DNA of 64,000 nt from Opitutus sp. Lineage in GTDB: Bacteria > Verrucomicrobiota > Verrucomicrobiia > Opitutales > Opitutaceae. The stretch covers positions 124,001 through 188,000 of the forward strand of contig JACEUQ010000003.1 in the NCBI GenBank assembly GCA_024998815.1, read 5' to 3'. A model generated the notes under the pieces. The model saw nothing but the letters and a program-made list of their open reading frames with translations, was not told the origin of the DNA and searched no databases. The position numbers were made by a program, and so were the translations under genes. Of the stretch, positions 18,567-29,524 are shown one piece after another. Each line of letters starts with the position of its first letter. Position 1 is the first letter of the stretch.

Positions 18567-19334
18567 ATGAAAACAGAACCCGAAAAAACCGATTTATTAA
18601 AAGATCAACTCAAGTACCTGAAACTCGGTTACCTGCTGCGCCACCACGGCGAACTCACGGCCGAGGCGGCCAAGGCGCGCTGTTCGCACGCCGAATTTTT
18701 ACGCCGACTGGTGCAGGCCGAGACCCAGGACCGCCAGATCCGGGCGCTGGAGCGGCGCATCCAGGCAGCGCGCTTCCCGGTCAAGAAAACCGTCGACCAG
18801 TTCCAGTGGGACTGGCCCAAGGAGTTGAACGAAGCGCAGGTGCGGCACCTCTTCGAACTGGGCTTTGTCAAGGAGCGCACCAACGCGGTGTTTTGCGGTG
18901 GTGTGGGGCTTGGGAAGACACATCTCGCGAGCGCGTTGGGCTACGCGGCGTGCCAGGCGGGCTACACGGTGCTGTTTACGACGGCGGTGGACGCGATCAA
19001 CGCCCTGGTCACCGCCCAGTCCCTGCACCGGTTGCAAGCCGAGTTGAAGCGTTACATGACCCCTGCGGTGCTCGTGCTCGATGAGGTCGGCTACCTGCCG
19101 CTCGACAAGTCGGGGGCCGACCTGCTCTTCCAGATCGTCAGCCAACGCTACGAACGCGGCTCGCTGATCGTCACCACCAACAAGGCCTACAAACACTGGG
19201 CAGGGATCTTTAACAACGACGCTGGCATCACCGCGGCGATCCTGGACCGCCTACTGCACCGGGCCCAGACCGTCGTCATCGAGGGCAAATCCTACCGCAT
19301 GAAAGACCGCCTGGCCGACGAACCTGCAAGCTGA
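18567..19334 (+). CDS. istB: IstB-family AAA+ transposition helper (copy 1)
   Basis: 255 aa ATPase that selects target DNA for the IstA transposase. Walker A is GGVGLGKTHLASALG, Walker B is AVLVLDEVGYLPLDKSG, and sensor-type residues lie in GSLIVTTNKAYKHWAG. The N-terminal KLGYLLRHHGELTAEAA helix is typical. It overlaps the istA stop by ATGA. Intact, but its partner istA in this copy is broken; copy 2 could supply IstA in trans. Confidence 0.95.
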   Translation: MKTEPEKTDLLKDQLKYLKLGYLLRHHGELTAEAAKARCSHAEFLRRLVQAETQDRQIRALERRIQAARFPVKKTVDQFQWDWPKELNEAQVRHLFELGFVKERTNAVFCGGVGLGKTHLASALGYAACQAGYTVLFTTAVDAINALVTAQSLHRLQAELKRYMTPAVLVLDEVGYLPLDKSGADLLFQIVSQRYERGSLIVTTNKAYKHWAGIFNNDAGITAAILDRLLHRAQTVVIEGKSYRMKDRLADEPAS

Positions 19335-19337
19335 CCG

Positions 19338-19381
19338 GGCCTGATGATCGGCCCCTGGCGGGGCCGGTCATCGGCTTTTAC
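19338..19381 (+). terminator. Terminator of the IS21-family operon (copy 1)
   Basis: A long stem (GATGATCGGCCCC / GGGGCCGGTCATC) with a 4-nt loop is followed by TTTTA just inside the right IS end. It recurs in copy 2 at about 49190-49233. Confidence 0.75.
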
Positions 19382-19622
19382 GACAGGTGATTTTGTAACC
19401 GCCAGAAATAGACGGTGTTCGCGCCGCCGCTCACATGTATGGCGATCTGAGCTGATCACTCCGGAGAGTTTCGCAGACTTCGCAACAGCCACCCGCACGT
19501 CCACGAACGCATCGAAACCCATGCCGTTGCTACCTGCGGTACGCTTCTACCTTAGCTGGGGGGACGGATCTCAACTCGTTTTGGGGCCAAACTCCAGATG
19601 CAGGCTGGAAGCCTGCGCTACC

Positions 19623-20486
19623 TCAGTCAAAGACCACCGTTTTGTTACCGTAAACCAAAACGCGGCTCTCGAGGTGCCAGCGCACGGCTTGGGCGAGCAC
19701 GATTTTCTCTAGGTCGCGCCCCTTGCGCACGAGGTCGTCGACGCCATGCCGGTGCGTCACCCGCGTGACGTCCTGCTGAATGATCGGGCCGTCATCGAGC
19801 ACCGCTGTCGCATAATGCGCGGTCGCGCCGATCAGTTTGACTCCGCGTTCCGCAGCTTGGTGATACGGACGGCCGCCGGCAAAGGCCGGTAAAAACGAGT
19901 GGTGAATGTTGATCACCGGGCGGGCGAATTTCGTTAAAAAATCCTCCGACAACACCTGCATGTAACGGGCGAGAATCACCAGCTCGACATCGAGCGAGCG
20001 CAGGAGCTCCAGTTGCGCGGATTCCCCCTCCGGCTTGGTCGCCGAAGTCACGGGGATGACATAAAACGGCAGGCCATAGCCCCGCGCCGCCGCTTCGAGT
20101 TCGCGATGGTTGGAGACGATCGCGACAAGCTCACAGGCGTAATCGCCCGACTTCCACCTCAACACGAGGTCGTGGAAACAGTGGTCGAACTTGGAGACAA
20201 AAATCGCCACGCGCGGGCGATGGCTGGAGGCGGTCACCCGCGCCTGCATCCCAAGGGAGGCAGCGAAGGCATGGAAGCCCGCTGTGTCGGCCGACGCGGC
20301 ACCGTGGGACGGCACCCACTCGACGCGTTGAAAAAAGATTCCCGCCTCCATGTCGCGGTGCTGGTCCGCATGGAGGATGTTGCCCCCACGCTCGAAAATC
20401 CAGCCGGCCACCCGCGCCACCAAGCCCGGCTGGTCCGGACCATGCAACAAGGCTACGAGGGTGGCGGCGGGGGCGGCGGACGACAT
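19623..20486 (-). CDS. purU: Formyltetrahydrofolate deformylase
   Basis: 287 aa from ATG 20486. It hydrolyses 10-formyl-THF to formate and THF, balancing one-carbon pools and supplying formate for PurT. The N-terminal ACT domain (LVALLHGPDQPGLVARVAGW) senses effectors, and the formyltransferase fold follows with catalytic Asn-His in VINIHHSFLPAFAGG and Asp in LDDGPIIQQDVTRV. Length is normal. The stop abuts the hairpin flank of the 459-bp element. It lies 14 bp downstream of carB on the same strand, probably co-transcribed. Upstream in-frame codons lie within carB and are not used. Confidence 0.95.
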   Translation of the reverse strand: MSSAAPAATLVALLHGPDQPGLVARVAGWIFERGGNILHADQHRDMEAGIFFQRVEWVPSHGAASADTAGFHAFAASLGMQARVTASSHRPRVAIFVSKFDHCFHDLVLRWKSGDYACELVAIVSNHRELEAAARGYGLPFYVIPVTSATKPEGESAQLELLRSLDVELVILARYMQVLSEDFLTKFARPVINIHHSFLPAFAGGRPYHQAAERGVKLIGATAHYATAVLDDGPIIQQDVTRVTHRHGVDDLVRKGRDLEKIVLAQAVRWHLESRVLVYGNKTVVFD

Positions 20487-20500
20487 GGAGCGCAGTGAAC

Positions 20501-23746
<3,246 letters not shown>

Positions 23747-23865
23747 GGGCGTGAATGCCAGCGAGGTTGCCCCGCCTCCGTGCCGGGGCAAGCGGAAAGG
23801 CGGCTCGATCCGACATCTCCCCGGCGAAAAAAAAAACACGGGCAAACGCCCCCGGCTCACACCCC

Positions 23866-25125
23866 TCAGCTCGTCAACTTAAGTTGCTCAACCCCAAGGA
23901 TCTTGGCAGCCGCAACGCGGTCGCCCTTACAGGCATTGAGCACCATTTCGACATACTGCCGCTCCTGCACCGACAGAAAGTCGGCAAGCGCCGGCCAATC
24001 TTTAACCTCCTTGAGCCGCAACGGCAACTGCTCGGCACCAACCAAACGAACCGAGGTGGTCGCGGCGATTTTGGTGATCGTCTGCCCCAGCTCGGAAAGA
24101 TTCCCCGGCCAGTGATAGGCCTGCAACGCCTCGAGCGCATCGGGCGCAAACTCAATCAGGTGCGCCTCGAAGGAAGGGTTAGAGGCCGTTGCCAAAAAAT
24201 GCTTCACCAGTAGCGGCACGTCCTCGATGCGATCGCGCAATGGGGTCAGGACCACCGGCAGCGAAGCGACGCGGTAGAACAGCTCATCGTTAAAACGCCC
24301 CTCGTCGGTGAGTTTATCGAGATCCTCCGTGGTGGTGCAGATCAGCCGGAAACCATGCGAAGTGTTGCGCAATACGCCCACTAATTCCTGCTGTGTGGCG
24401 AGATCCAGCCCATGCAGGTTTTGCAACAGCAGCGTACCACCCCGGGCCTTTTCCACCCAGGCCCCACCGGCGCCATTACTCCCGAGCAAGCCGACACGTA
24501 ATTCTGAGGCTGAACTCAGCGCGCAGTCGATGCGCACCAAGGGGGATTCAGGCGCTCCGCCACCGGCGTGTAAGATTTCCGCCACCGTTGTGCGTCCCGT
24601 ACCGGCCTCGCCTTGCAACAGCACGGGCGTACGCACCGTGGAGAGTTTCTTCACCTGCTGGATAAGCCGCTTATTTGAAGCACCTTGCCCAACAAGGCGA
24701 TGATCCACATCCAACGCCTTGACGGAGGGCGCCGCGGAATCGTTGGCGCGCTCGGCAGTGACCTGCCGAAACGCCAACCCGCGCTTGAGTGTAGCGATCA
24801 ACTCGTCCACGCGGAAAGGTTTCTGCATGTAGTCAAACGCCCCGAATTTGAGCGCTTGAATCGCGCTTTCGGTGCTCGCGTAGGCAGTCATGATGATGAT
24901 GACCGCACTCGGATCGTAGGCCTTCAATTGCTTCAGCAACGTGATGCCGTCCATCGGCTTCATGTCGATATCGGCCAACACCAGATCGAACCGCTCGACC
25001 TTGTAGCGAGCCAACGCCTTCTCTCCGTCGGTTGCAAACGCAGTGATAAACCCAGTGGGCTGAATCACGGCCTCCAACATTTCATGAATGGAGAGCAAGT
25101 CGTCGACGATGAGAACGGAGGACAT
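23866..25125 (-). CDS. NtrC-like response regulator with degenerate AAA+ domain
   Basis: 419 aa. Receiver domain: acidic pair in LIVDDL, phospho-Asp52 in [11 protein letters not shown], Thr in IIMTAYAS, Lys in [10 protein letters not shown]. The central domain aligns with sigma-54 activator ATPases, but key residues are lost: Walker A reads GEAGTGRTT (Arg for the essential Lys), Walker B reads [10 protein letters not shown] (QN where DE is expected), and the GAFTGA loop is replaced by GSNGAGGAW. The C-terminal region ([20 protein letters not shown]) is a Fis-type HTH. Prediction: phosphorylation-responsive DNA binder that cannot hydrolyse ATP or remodel sigma-54 holoenzyme. It starts 52 bp after the GspF gene on the same strand, hinting at a shared operon. 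Confidence 0.88.
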   Translation of the reverse strand: MSSVLIVDDLLSIHEMLEAVIQPTGFITAFATDGEKALARYKVERFDLVLADIDMKPMDGITLLKQLKAYDPSAVIIIMTAYASTESAIQALKFGAFDYMQKPFRVDELIATLKRGLAFRQVTAERANDSAAPSVKALDVDHRLVGQGASNKRLIQQVKKLSTVRTPVLLQGEAGTGRTTVAEILHAGGGAPESPLVRIDCALSSASELRVGLLGSNGAGGAWVEKARGGTLLLQNLHGLDLATQQELVGVLRNTSHGFRLICTTTEDLDKLTDEGRFNDELFYRVASLPVVLTPLRDRIEDVPLLVKHFLATASNPSFEAHLIEFAPDALEALQAYHWPGNLSELGQTITKIAATTSVRLVGAEQLPLRLKEVKDWPALADFLSVQERQYVEMVLNACKGDRVAAAKILGVEQLKLTS

Positions 25126-25177
25126 GAATAAAGAGCGCGAGTTTCGGTATTAAGGCGCAGAAGGCAAGTTATAGCAC

Positions 25178-26362
25178 TTACTCCAGGCCGCCCGCCACCG
25201 CACCCAGTTTGAATATGGGCAAAAACATAGCCATCACGATTCCGCCCACCACAACGCCAAGGAAAACAATCAGGAGCGGCTCGATCAGCGAGGTCAGCGA
25301 GGCAACGGTGGCCTCACTCTCCGTATCGTAGAAATCAGCGATCTTGTTCATCATGCCGTCCACATTGCCCGTAGATTCACCGGCCTTGACCATGTGCTTC
25401 ATCATCGGGGGGAAAAACGTATTGATCGCCAATATCTCAGAAACCTGGCCGCCCTGGCTAACATGCTTGGCGACTTCGATGCAGGCGTCCTCGATCTGCA
25501 CCTTGTCGCTGGCCGCCGAAACGATTTCGAGCGTCCGCAAAATCGGTACGCCGGAACGCATCAGTGTGGCGTAAGTGCGGCAAAAGCGGGAAAGCGCGAT
25601 TTTGTGGATCAACGAGCCAAAAATCGGCGCCCGCATCAGGCCCACGTGCCACAGGCGCCGGCCCCGGGGCGTTGAAATGAATTTGTTAAAACTCCAGTAT
25701 GCTGCGCCAGCCCCCGCCAAAAGGTAAAAGAAGTTGGCCTTCAGGAAATCGCTCATGTCGATGAGCATCTGGGTCGGCGCCGGCAGCTTGGCACCGAAGT
25801 CGGCAAACATAGCTGCAAACACCGGAATCACGAAAATCAAGAGGACGTTGACCAACGCGACCGCCAAGCCGATGACCGCGATCGGGTAGGTCATGGCCGA
25901 CTTGACCTTTTTGGTGAGCTTCACCGTGGACTCAAAATAAACCGCCACCTTACTAAGGATTTCCGCCAACGCACCCGACGCTTCGCCGGCCTCGACCATC
26001 GAGGTAAACAAGGAGTTGAACGACCGGGGAAACTTCTTCACCGCCGAAGAAAAGGAATTACCCGAAGAAATATCCATGCGGACATCACGGATAATGATTC
26101 GAAAAACCGGATCTTCGGTCTGATCTTGAAGCGCCTCAAGACACTGAACCAACGGCAGACCAGCGTTTAAGAGGGAGGACAACTGCTGGGTGAAGATGGC
26201 CAGTTCACCGAGGGGCAACTTGTACTTGGATGCCTTTTTTTCGTACGCCTTTTGCTTGGCGAGGGCCTGCGATGCCAAGAAACCCTGATTTTTCCCCCTC
26301 GATCCAGCCGCAGGTGCCACTTTTGCGCTTTGCTCCGAGGATGCCGACGTAATGAAAGCCAT
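25178..26362 (-). CDS. Type II secretion / type IV pilus inner-membrane platform protein (GspF/PilC)
   Basis: 394 aa from ATG 26362. GspF/PilC-type platform proteins connect the assembly ATPase to the pseudopilus or pilus in the inner membrane. Two T2SSF domains are visible: FTQQLSSLLNAGLPLVQCLEAL with EAGEASGALAEIL, and CRTYATLMRSGVPILRTLEIV with KAGESTGNVDGMM. Three membrane spans lie at AVIGLAVALVNVLLIFVIPVF, FFYLLAGAGAAYW and IEPLLIVFLGVVVGGIVMAMF. A TTG at 26401 would add 13 residues. No other pilus or secretion gene is adjacent except the degenerate regulator downstream, so T2SS versus T4P is open. Confidence 0.93.
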   Translation of the reverse strand: MAFITSASSEQSAKVAPAAGSRGKNQGFLASQALAKQKAYEKKASKYKLPLGELAIFTQQLSSLLNAGLPLVQCLEALQDQTEDPVFRIIIRDVRMDISSGNSFSSAVKKFPRSFNSLFTSMVEAGEASGALAEILSKVAVYFESTVKLTKKVKSAMTYPIAVIGLAVALVNVLLIFVIPVFAAMFADFGAKLPAPTQMLIDMSDFLKANFFYLLAGAGAAYWSFNKFISTPRGRRLWHVGLMRAPIFGSLIHKIALSRFCRTYATLMRSGVPILRTLEIVSAASDKVQIEDACIEVAKHVSQGGQVSEILAINTFFPPMMKHMVKAGESTGNVDGMMNKIADFYDTESEATVASLTSLIEPLLIVFLGVVVGGIVMAMFLPIFKLGAVAGGLE

Positions 26363-26521
26363 TGCGCTTTTAAAATAGCGGTCCGTCCACGAAAACCACA
26401 ACTCATTTTCACCCCTCAGAGCGTAAAAAACTTCACATTAAACGAGTGCTACACCGTGCGCCCCCTAGCCAAAGCTTGACCCGCACGGCCACAACTGCGG
26501 AAACTCCTCCGTGATATCACT

Positions 26522-26595
26522 GCGGTCGTAGTTTAGAGGTAAAACTCCTTCCTTCCAAGTAGGTGTCCCGGGTTCGATTCCCGGCGACCGCACCA
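26522..26595 (+). tRNA. tRNA-Gly(TCC)
   Basis: 74 nt including encoded CCA at 26593-26595. Acceptor stem GCGGTCG pairs with CGACCGC, discriminator A. The D arm contains GTTTAGAGGTAAAAC, the anticodon loop reads CTTCCAA (TCC, decoding GGA/GGG), and the T arm is CCGGG-TTCGATT-CCCGG. All stems are complete. The second 1807-bp IS begins 93 bp downstream. Confidence 0.96.
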
Positions 26596-26688
26596 AATCA
26601 CCGGGCTAACGCAAGCGCTCCAAGCGCTCAACCGGCTTCAGCCGCCGAATCAGAAGATTCACCCAGAGCGTGCCCGCGTCACCAGCTA

Positions 26689-28495
26689 GAGCCTGTCCCA
26701 AATTTCCGGATTTTTAAAAAGTGCGCAGAGGTCCATTGGGATTGCGGGCGAACGAGGTGGCACGAATCACCCCAGCGACGTTAAACGGCGGCCCGAATCG
26801 ATTTTTCCCGCCCCCAAGCGCGGTAGTAAGGTACGGCAAAGCCGGGGCGAGCCCCAGGGTTATTCACATTTTTGCCGGAAAATTGAATTAAGCGGCCAGC
26901 GGAAGTGTTATTTCCTCGGCAAGGATTCGTGACACCAGCCAGAGGTTGTGACCGAGTACACTCCAACCCACCGAACGGTAGCGGTTGGCAAACCCTTTAC
27001 AGCGCAAGCGTCCGCCGAGGCGTTGTTTGAGGATCGCAATGCGCGCTTCGGTCGCCGAACGGCGCCGCTGCAATTGGGCGAAGCGTTTTTCGCTCAAACG
27101 CTCCTTGAGCGCGTGCGGATCACGCGGGCATACCGCATCGTAAACGTCTTGTTGCTTGAGCATTGCGGAAGTTTTTTTGGTGGCGAAGCCGCGGTCGGTG
27201 CCGACCGCGCTAATCGGCGCACTCAGGTCAAAGCGGTTCTGCCGCGCCAGGCTTTCCTCGAGTTGGCACCATTCTGCCGGAGCCGCGCCCTGGTAGAGTT
27301 GCCAGTCGGTGATTAAACCGGAGAGCGCCTCGCTCAACAGCAACGAGTTGCCAAACTCGACTTGGCTCCCTGCTTTGCCGCGAACCAGTACGTTCACATC
27401 AAGTTCATGCACGCTGAGGATCTTTTGGTCGTTGGGCACCGGGCGTCCGCCGATGATGCGCTCGTGGGCCTGCTTGATGACGGCGGGCAGTTGGCCGAGC
27501 ATAGCGTCGATGCGGGTGGTTATCCGCTTGGTTTGGCGTTGGCTGTAATGGGTTTGGCTATACTTCTGCGCCAACAGGTCGCGGTGGCGGCGGGCATGTT
27601 CTCCGATCGTGCGTAACAGCGTCTTCATCTTGCGCAGGATCTGTTTACGCGCGCGCTTGGCGTCGTTGCGGCGGCCTGCGTGGGTCATTGACATGCACAA
27701 CTTGTTCATCTGCTTGGCAAAGCACTCCGGCTCTTCAGGCATACGGTGGAGCAGTCCAGCGCGGCGGATTAAAATCATGGCCTTGAGCAAAGTCTTGGAC
27801 ACATCACGCAACAGCACCCAGTCCACCGGGAAGTGGATGTTGGTCTCCAAGCACGTGCCGTCGATGAGGCAAACATCCATGTCCAGCGGCGCGCTCAACC
27901 CGAGTTCAGTGGCGCGATCCTTCTCGCCGCACATCTCCACCAACACTTGCCCCATCCAGCGCACCTGTTCGGCGGTGAAAAACTTCGAGGCCCGCTCCAG
28001 CACACTTTTGGACGCCCCCTTGATTCCCTCAAGCGTGCGAACACCGCAAAAATCCGCCAGTAAATCACTTGAGGCAATGCTACGGGAAAGCTCGCGAAAG
28101 GATATGTTGCCCAAATGCACCCGCAACACTTCAAAGCGTAACGCTTTGAGCGCAAACTCCATACGCTGGCGTAGTTGTGCGACACTGGCTTGGCCTGCCC
28201 CCGCCTTGGCAAAGTCCATCGCCATCGTCTCCAAGTGGCTGCCACGCAACAACGCGTCGAGTCCTTCCAATTGCTGGCGAAACTCGGCGTAATCTTTATT
28301 GGCACCGACTGGCGTTAGCGCCGGACGCAACCAGCGTTGCAGGGCAATGGCCGAGGTGGCGGATACGGGTTTTGACTTCATGGCCGATTATAGCGGCTTT
28401 TTTTTGACCAAAACCAGGGAATTACCCCTCTTTAGGCATCATTAAACTTATGCTAATAGTTCACTGCTAGGTTTTTATGCTTTCGGGACAGGCTC
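26689..28495 (-). mobile_element. 1807-bp DDE insertion sequence, copy 2
   Basis: Same ends (GAGCCTGTCCC...GGGACAGGCTC) and exact length as the copy at 15944-17750. A 6-bp repeat CAGCTA flanks it (26683-26688 and 28496-28501). It lies between tRNA-Gly and the 3' end of the AmaP-like gene and does not break either. Confidence 0.94.
26888..28381 (-). CDS. DDE transposase of the 1807-bp IS (copy 2)
   Basis: 497 aa with the same protein sequence as the transposase at 16143-17636, including the proposed catalytic residues in LIDGTCLE, GTDRGFA and SATEARIA. The reading frame is intact and starts at ATG 28381. Both copies keep the full IS ends, so either could mobilise the other. Assignment within the IS4/IS5/ISNCY group is uncertain. 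Confidence 0.88.
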   Translation of the reverse strand: MKSKPVSATSAIALQRWLRPALTPVGANKDYAEFRQQLEGLDALLRGSHLETMAMDFAKAGAGQASVAQLRQRMEFALKALRFEVLRVHLGNISFRELSRSIASSDLLADFCGVRTLEGIKGASKSVLERASKFFTAEQVRWMGQVLVEMCGEKDRATELGLSAPLDMDVCLIDGTCLETNIHFPVDWVLLRDVSKTLLKAMILIRRAGLLHRMPEEPECFAKQMNKLCMSMTHAGRRNDAKRARKQILRKMKTLLRTIGEHARRHRDLLAQKYSQTHYSQRQTKRITTRIDAMLGQLPAVIKQAHERIIGGRPVPNDQKILSVHELDVNVLVRGKAGSQVEFGNSLLLSEALSGLITDWQLYQGAAPAEWCQLEESLARQNRFDLSAPISAVGTDRGFATKKTSAMLKQQDVYDAVCPRDPHALKERLSEKRFAQLQRRRSATEARIAILKQRLGGRLRCKGFANRYRSVGWSVLGHNLWLVSRILAEEITLPLAA

Positions 28496-28516
28496 CAGCT
28501 AACGCCCAGCGGCCGA

Positions 28517-28927
28517 CTAAAAGGCCGCCGGATCACGCGTGATGCCGACTACCTTGACCTGAACACGGCCGATTTCGCCAACGCCGAGGTTCTCCTTAAA
28601 AATTTCTGCTAACTCTTGGGTGAGGTAACCCTGAATCGCGTCGAGCTTGGCGTTCGGGCGCACCGTGAGTCGCAGTGTCACGGTAAACTTGCCACCTCGA
28701 CGCCCCACCGTTGCCCGGGCCGTGGCAACACCCCGGAGTTGCTCGCAGCAGGTCTCGATCAGCCGGTGCAAGGCATGGCGCGAAATCCGTAGCTCTCCCT
28801 GGTCGTTGGCGACCAGGGTCACCGAAGCTGGGGGGCGCAGGCAAAGCAACAAGACTAACAACGACAACGCGCTCCAAATGAGCACATACTGCGTGGCCGT
28901 AAAATCGAAAAGCTCAACGGGGATCAT
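28517..28927 (-). CDS. AmaP-like membrane protein with Asp23-like domain
   Basis: 136 aa. One N-terminal membrane span (YVLIWSALSLLVLLLCL) is followed by a soluble domain, SVTLVANDQGELRISRHALHRLIE then a basic strand region and VGEIGRVQVKVVGITRD. The arrangement matches AmaP, the membrane anchor of Asp23 in Firmicutes. It lies 18 bp downstream of the Asp23/Gls24 gene on the same strand, which supports a partner role in envelope stress or membrane organisation. The stop codon lies in the stem of GCGGCC...GGCCGC, which may also act as an end structure. Function in a Gram-negative-type cell is inference. Confidence 0.75.
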   Translation of the reverse strand: MIPVELFDFTATQYVLIWSALSLLVLLLCLRPPASVTLVANDQGELRISRHALHRLIETCCEQLRGVATARATVGRRGGKFTVTLRLTVRPNAKLDAIQGYLTQELAEIFKENLGVGEIGRVQVKVVGITRDPAAF

Positions 28928-28945
28928 CGCGAAAGACGCCGCAGC

Positions 28946-29395
28946 TTAGTCGGTCGCCGGAGCCTCGGGCCACAGGTCCTCGGCCTTGTCGGCGGCTTCA
29001 GCCGGGTCATGCGGCAGGCGCACGCCCTCAATGATGACGTCGACCTTGGCGACGTTTTTCTCGGTCATCGCGATCACCTGCTTACGCACCGCCACCTGGA
29101 CCTCGTAGGCGGTCTTGGCGATTTCAGCGCCGTACTTGATGATCACCCGCAGCTCAATCGCGTAGGTGTCGGAGTCGGTCTCGCTCACCCGGACGCCGCG
29201 ATGGTCGGACTCGCGACGTTTGCTAAAAAGCTCGCTCAGGCCATCGACGATTCCGCCACCCACGCCGGCAACACCGGGAACTTGGAGGGCCGCGAGCCGG
29301 ACGATGCTGGCCACGACATTGTGGTTGATCTTAATCTCGCCGAGCTCCGGCTGGTCGTCGAAGCGGGACGTGGGAATGAACTCGGAGGATTGCAT
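28946..29395 (-). CDS. Asp23/Gls24 family envelope stress response protein
   Basis: 149 aa. Family core: GEIKINHNVVASIVRLAALQVPGVAGVGG, then ELRVIIKYGAEIAKTAYEVQVAVRKQVIAMT and VAKVDVIIEGVRLP. These are the hallmarks of Asp23/Gls24 (alkaline-shock/general-stress) proteins. It is soluble, probably membrane-associated through the AmaP-like protein encoded 18 bp downstream. It sits 130 bp after accC, beyond that operon's terminator, and has no visible Shine-Dalgarno motif. Confidence 0.9.
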   Translation of the reverse strand: MQSSEFIPTSRFDDQPELGEIKINHNVVASIVRLAALQVPGVAGVGGGIVDGLSELFSKRRESDHRGVRVSETDSDTYAIELRVIIKYGAEIAKTAYEVQVAVRKQVIAMTEKNVAKVDVIIEGVRLPHDPAEAADKAEDLWPEAPATD

Positions 29396-29460
29396 GGTAT
29401 TAAAGATAACTTAAATGCTCTTTCACGCTAAGGAGGCAAGGGCGGCTACGGGCTTGCTTC

Positions 29461-29498
29461 AAAAAAAACTCCCGCAACAGGCGGCACCTGGCGGGAGC
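29461..29498 (-). terminator. Intrinsic terminator after accB-accC
   Basis: On the minus strand a stem GCTCCCGC ... GCGGGAG, with an inner CAGG/CCTG helix, is followed by eight T residues, 27 bp beyond the accC stop. Confidence 0.88.
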
Positions 29499-29524
29499 GC
29501 AACCAACTCAGCCCCAGCTCGTTC

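Larger units (their letters stand above)
15290..18570 (+). pseudogene. istA: istA transposase interrupted by a 1807-bp IS
   Basis: Bases 15290-15943 encode residues 1-218: the N-terminal helix-turn-helix (PQIARSLQLHVQTVRRWQ) and the first two catalytic Asp (AQVDWGSFG; VMVDNCKTAV). The rest, including the catalytic Glu in GHPQSKGMVENAVGYVKK, resumes after 17757. Deleting the IS and one TACGATA restores a 1467-bp frame of 488 aa, exactly the length of intact copy 2 at 46956-48422. As it stands the reading frame runs into the IS and stops at 16039, so this copy cannot make full-length transposase. Start GTG overlaps the upstream stop; the 3' end overlaps istB (ATGA). Confidence 0.93.
14240..19435 (+). 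mobile_element. IS21-family insertion sequence, copy 1 (disrupted)
   Basis: The ends begin TGTGAGCGGCG and are imperfect inverted repeats of about 40 bp sharing GTCTATTTCTGGCGGTTA. The 7-bp target duplication TGTATGG lies at 14233-14239 and 19436-19442; the unduplicated site is seen in the other 459-bp element near 53114. Without the inner IS and its duplication the element is 3382 bp, identical in length to copy 2 at 45906-49287. Gene order is zinc-knuckle ORF, small HTH-like ORF, istA (broken), istB. It is diverged from copy 2 by scattered substitutions. Confidence 0.95.
13936..19597. mobile_element. 459-bp MITE-like element, copy 1, split by an IS21-family insertion
   Basis: Left end CTGGAGTTTGGCCTC (13936-13950) and right end GGGGCCAAACTCCAG (19583-19597) are inverted repeats. 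Removing the IS21-family element and one 7-bp duplication leaves exactly 459 bp, the length of the uninterrupted copy at 52816-53274. By eye the two differ at about three positions. It has no credible gene. Internally it carries a family B palindrome (13979-14051), a second half-palindrome near 14154-14176 and an internal copy of the CTGGAGTTTGGCC end. The flanks are a 21-bp direct repeat spanning a whole hairpin. Confidence 0.9.

Noticed and set aside
26402-26521. Sigma-70 promoter for tRNA-Gly
   Set aside because: TTGACC at 26476 has no -10 at a usable spacing; GATATC at 26513 is too far.
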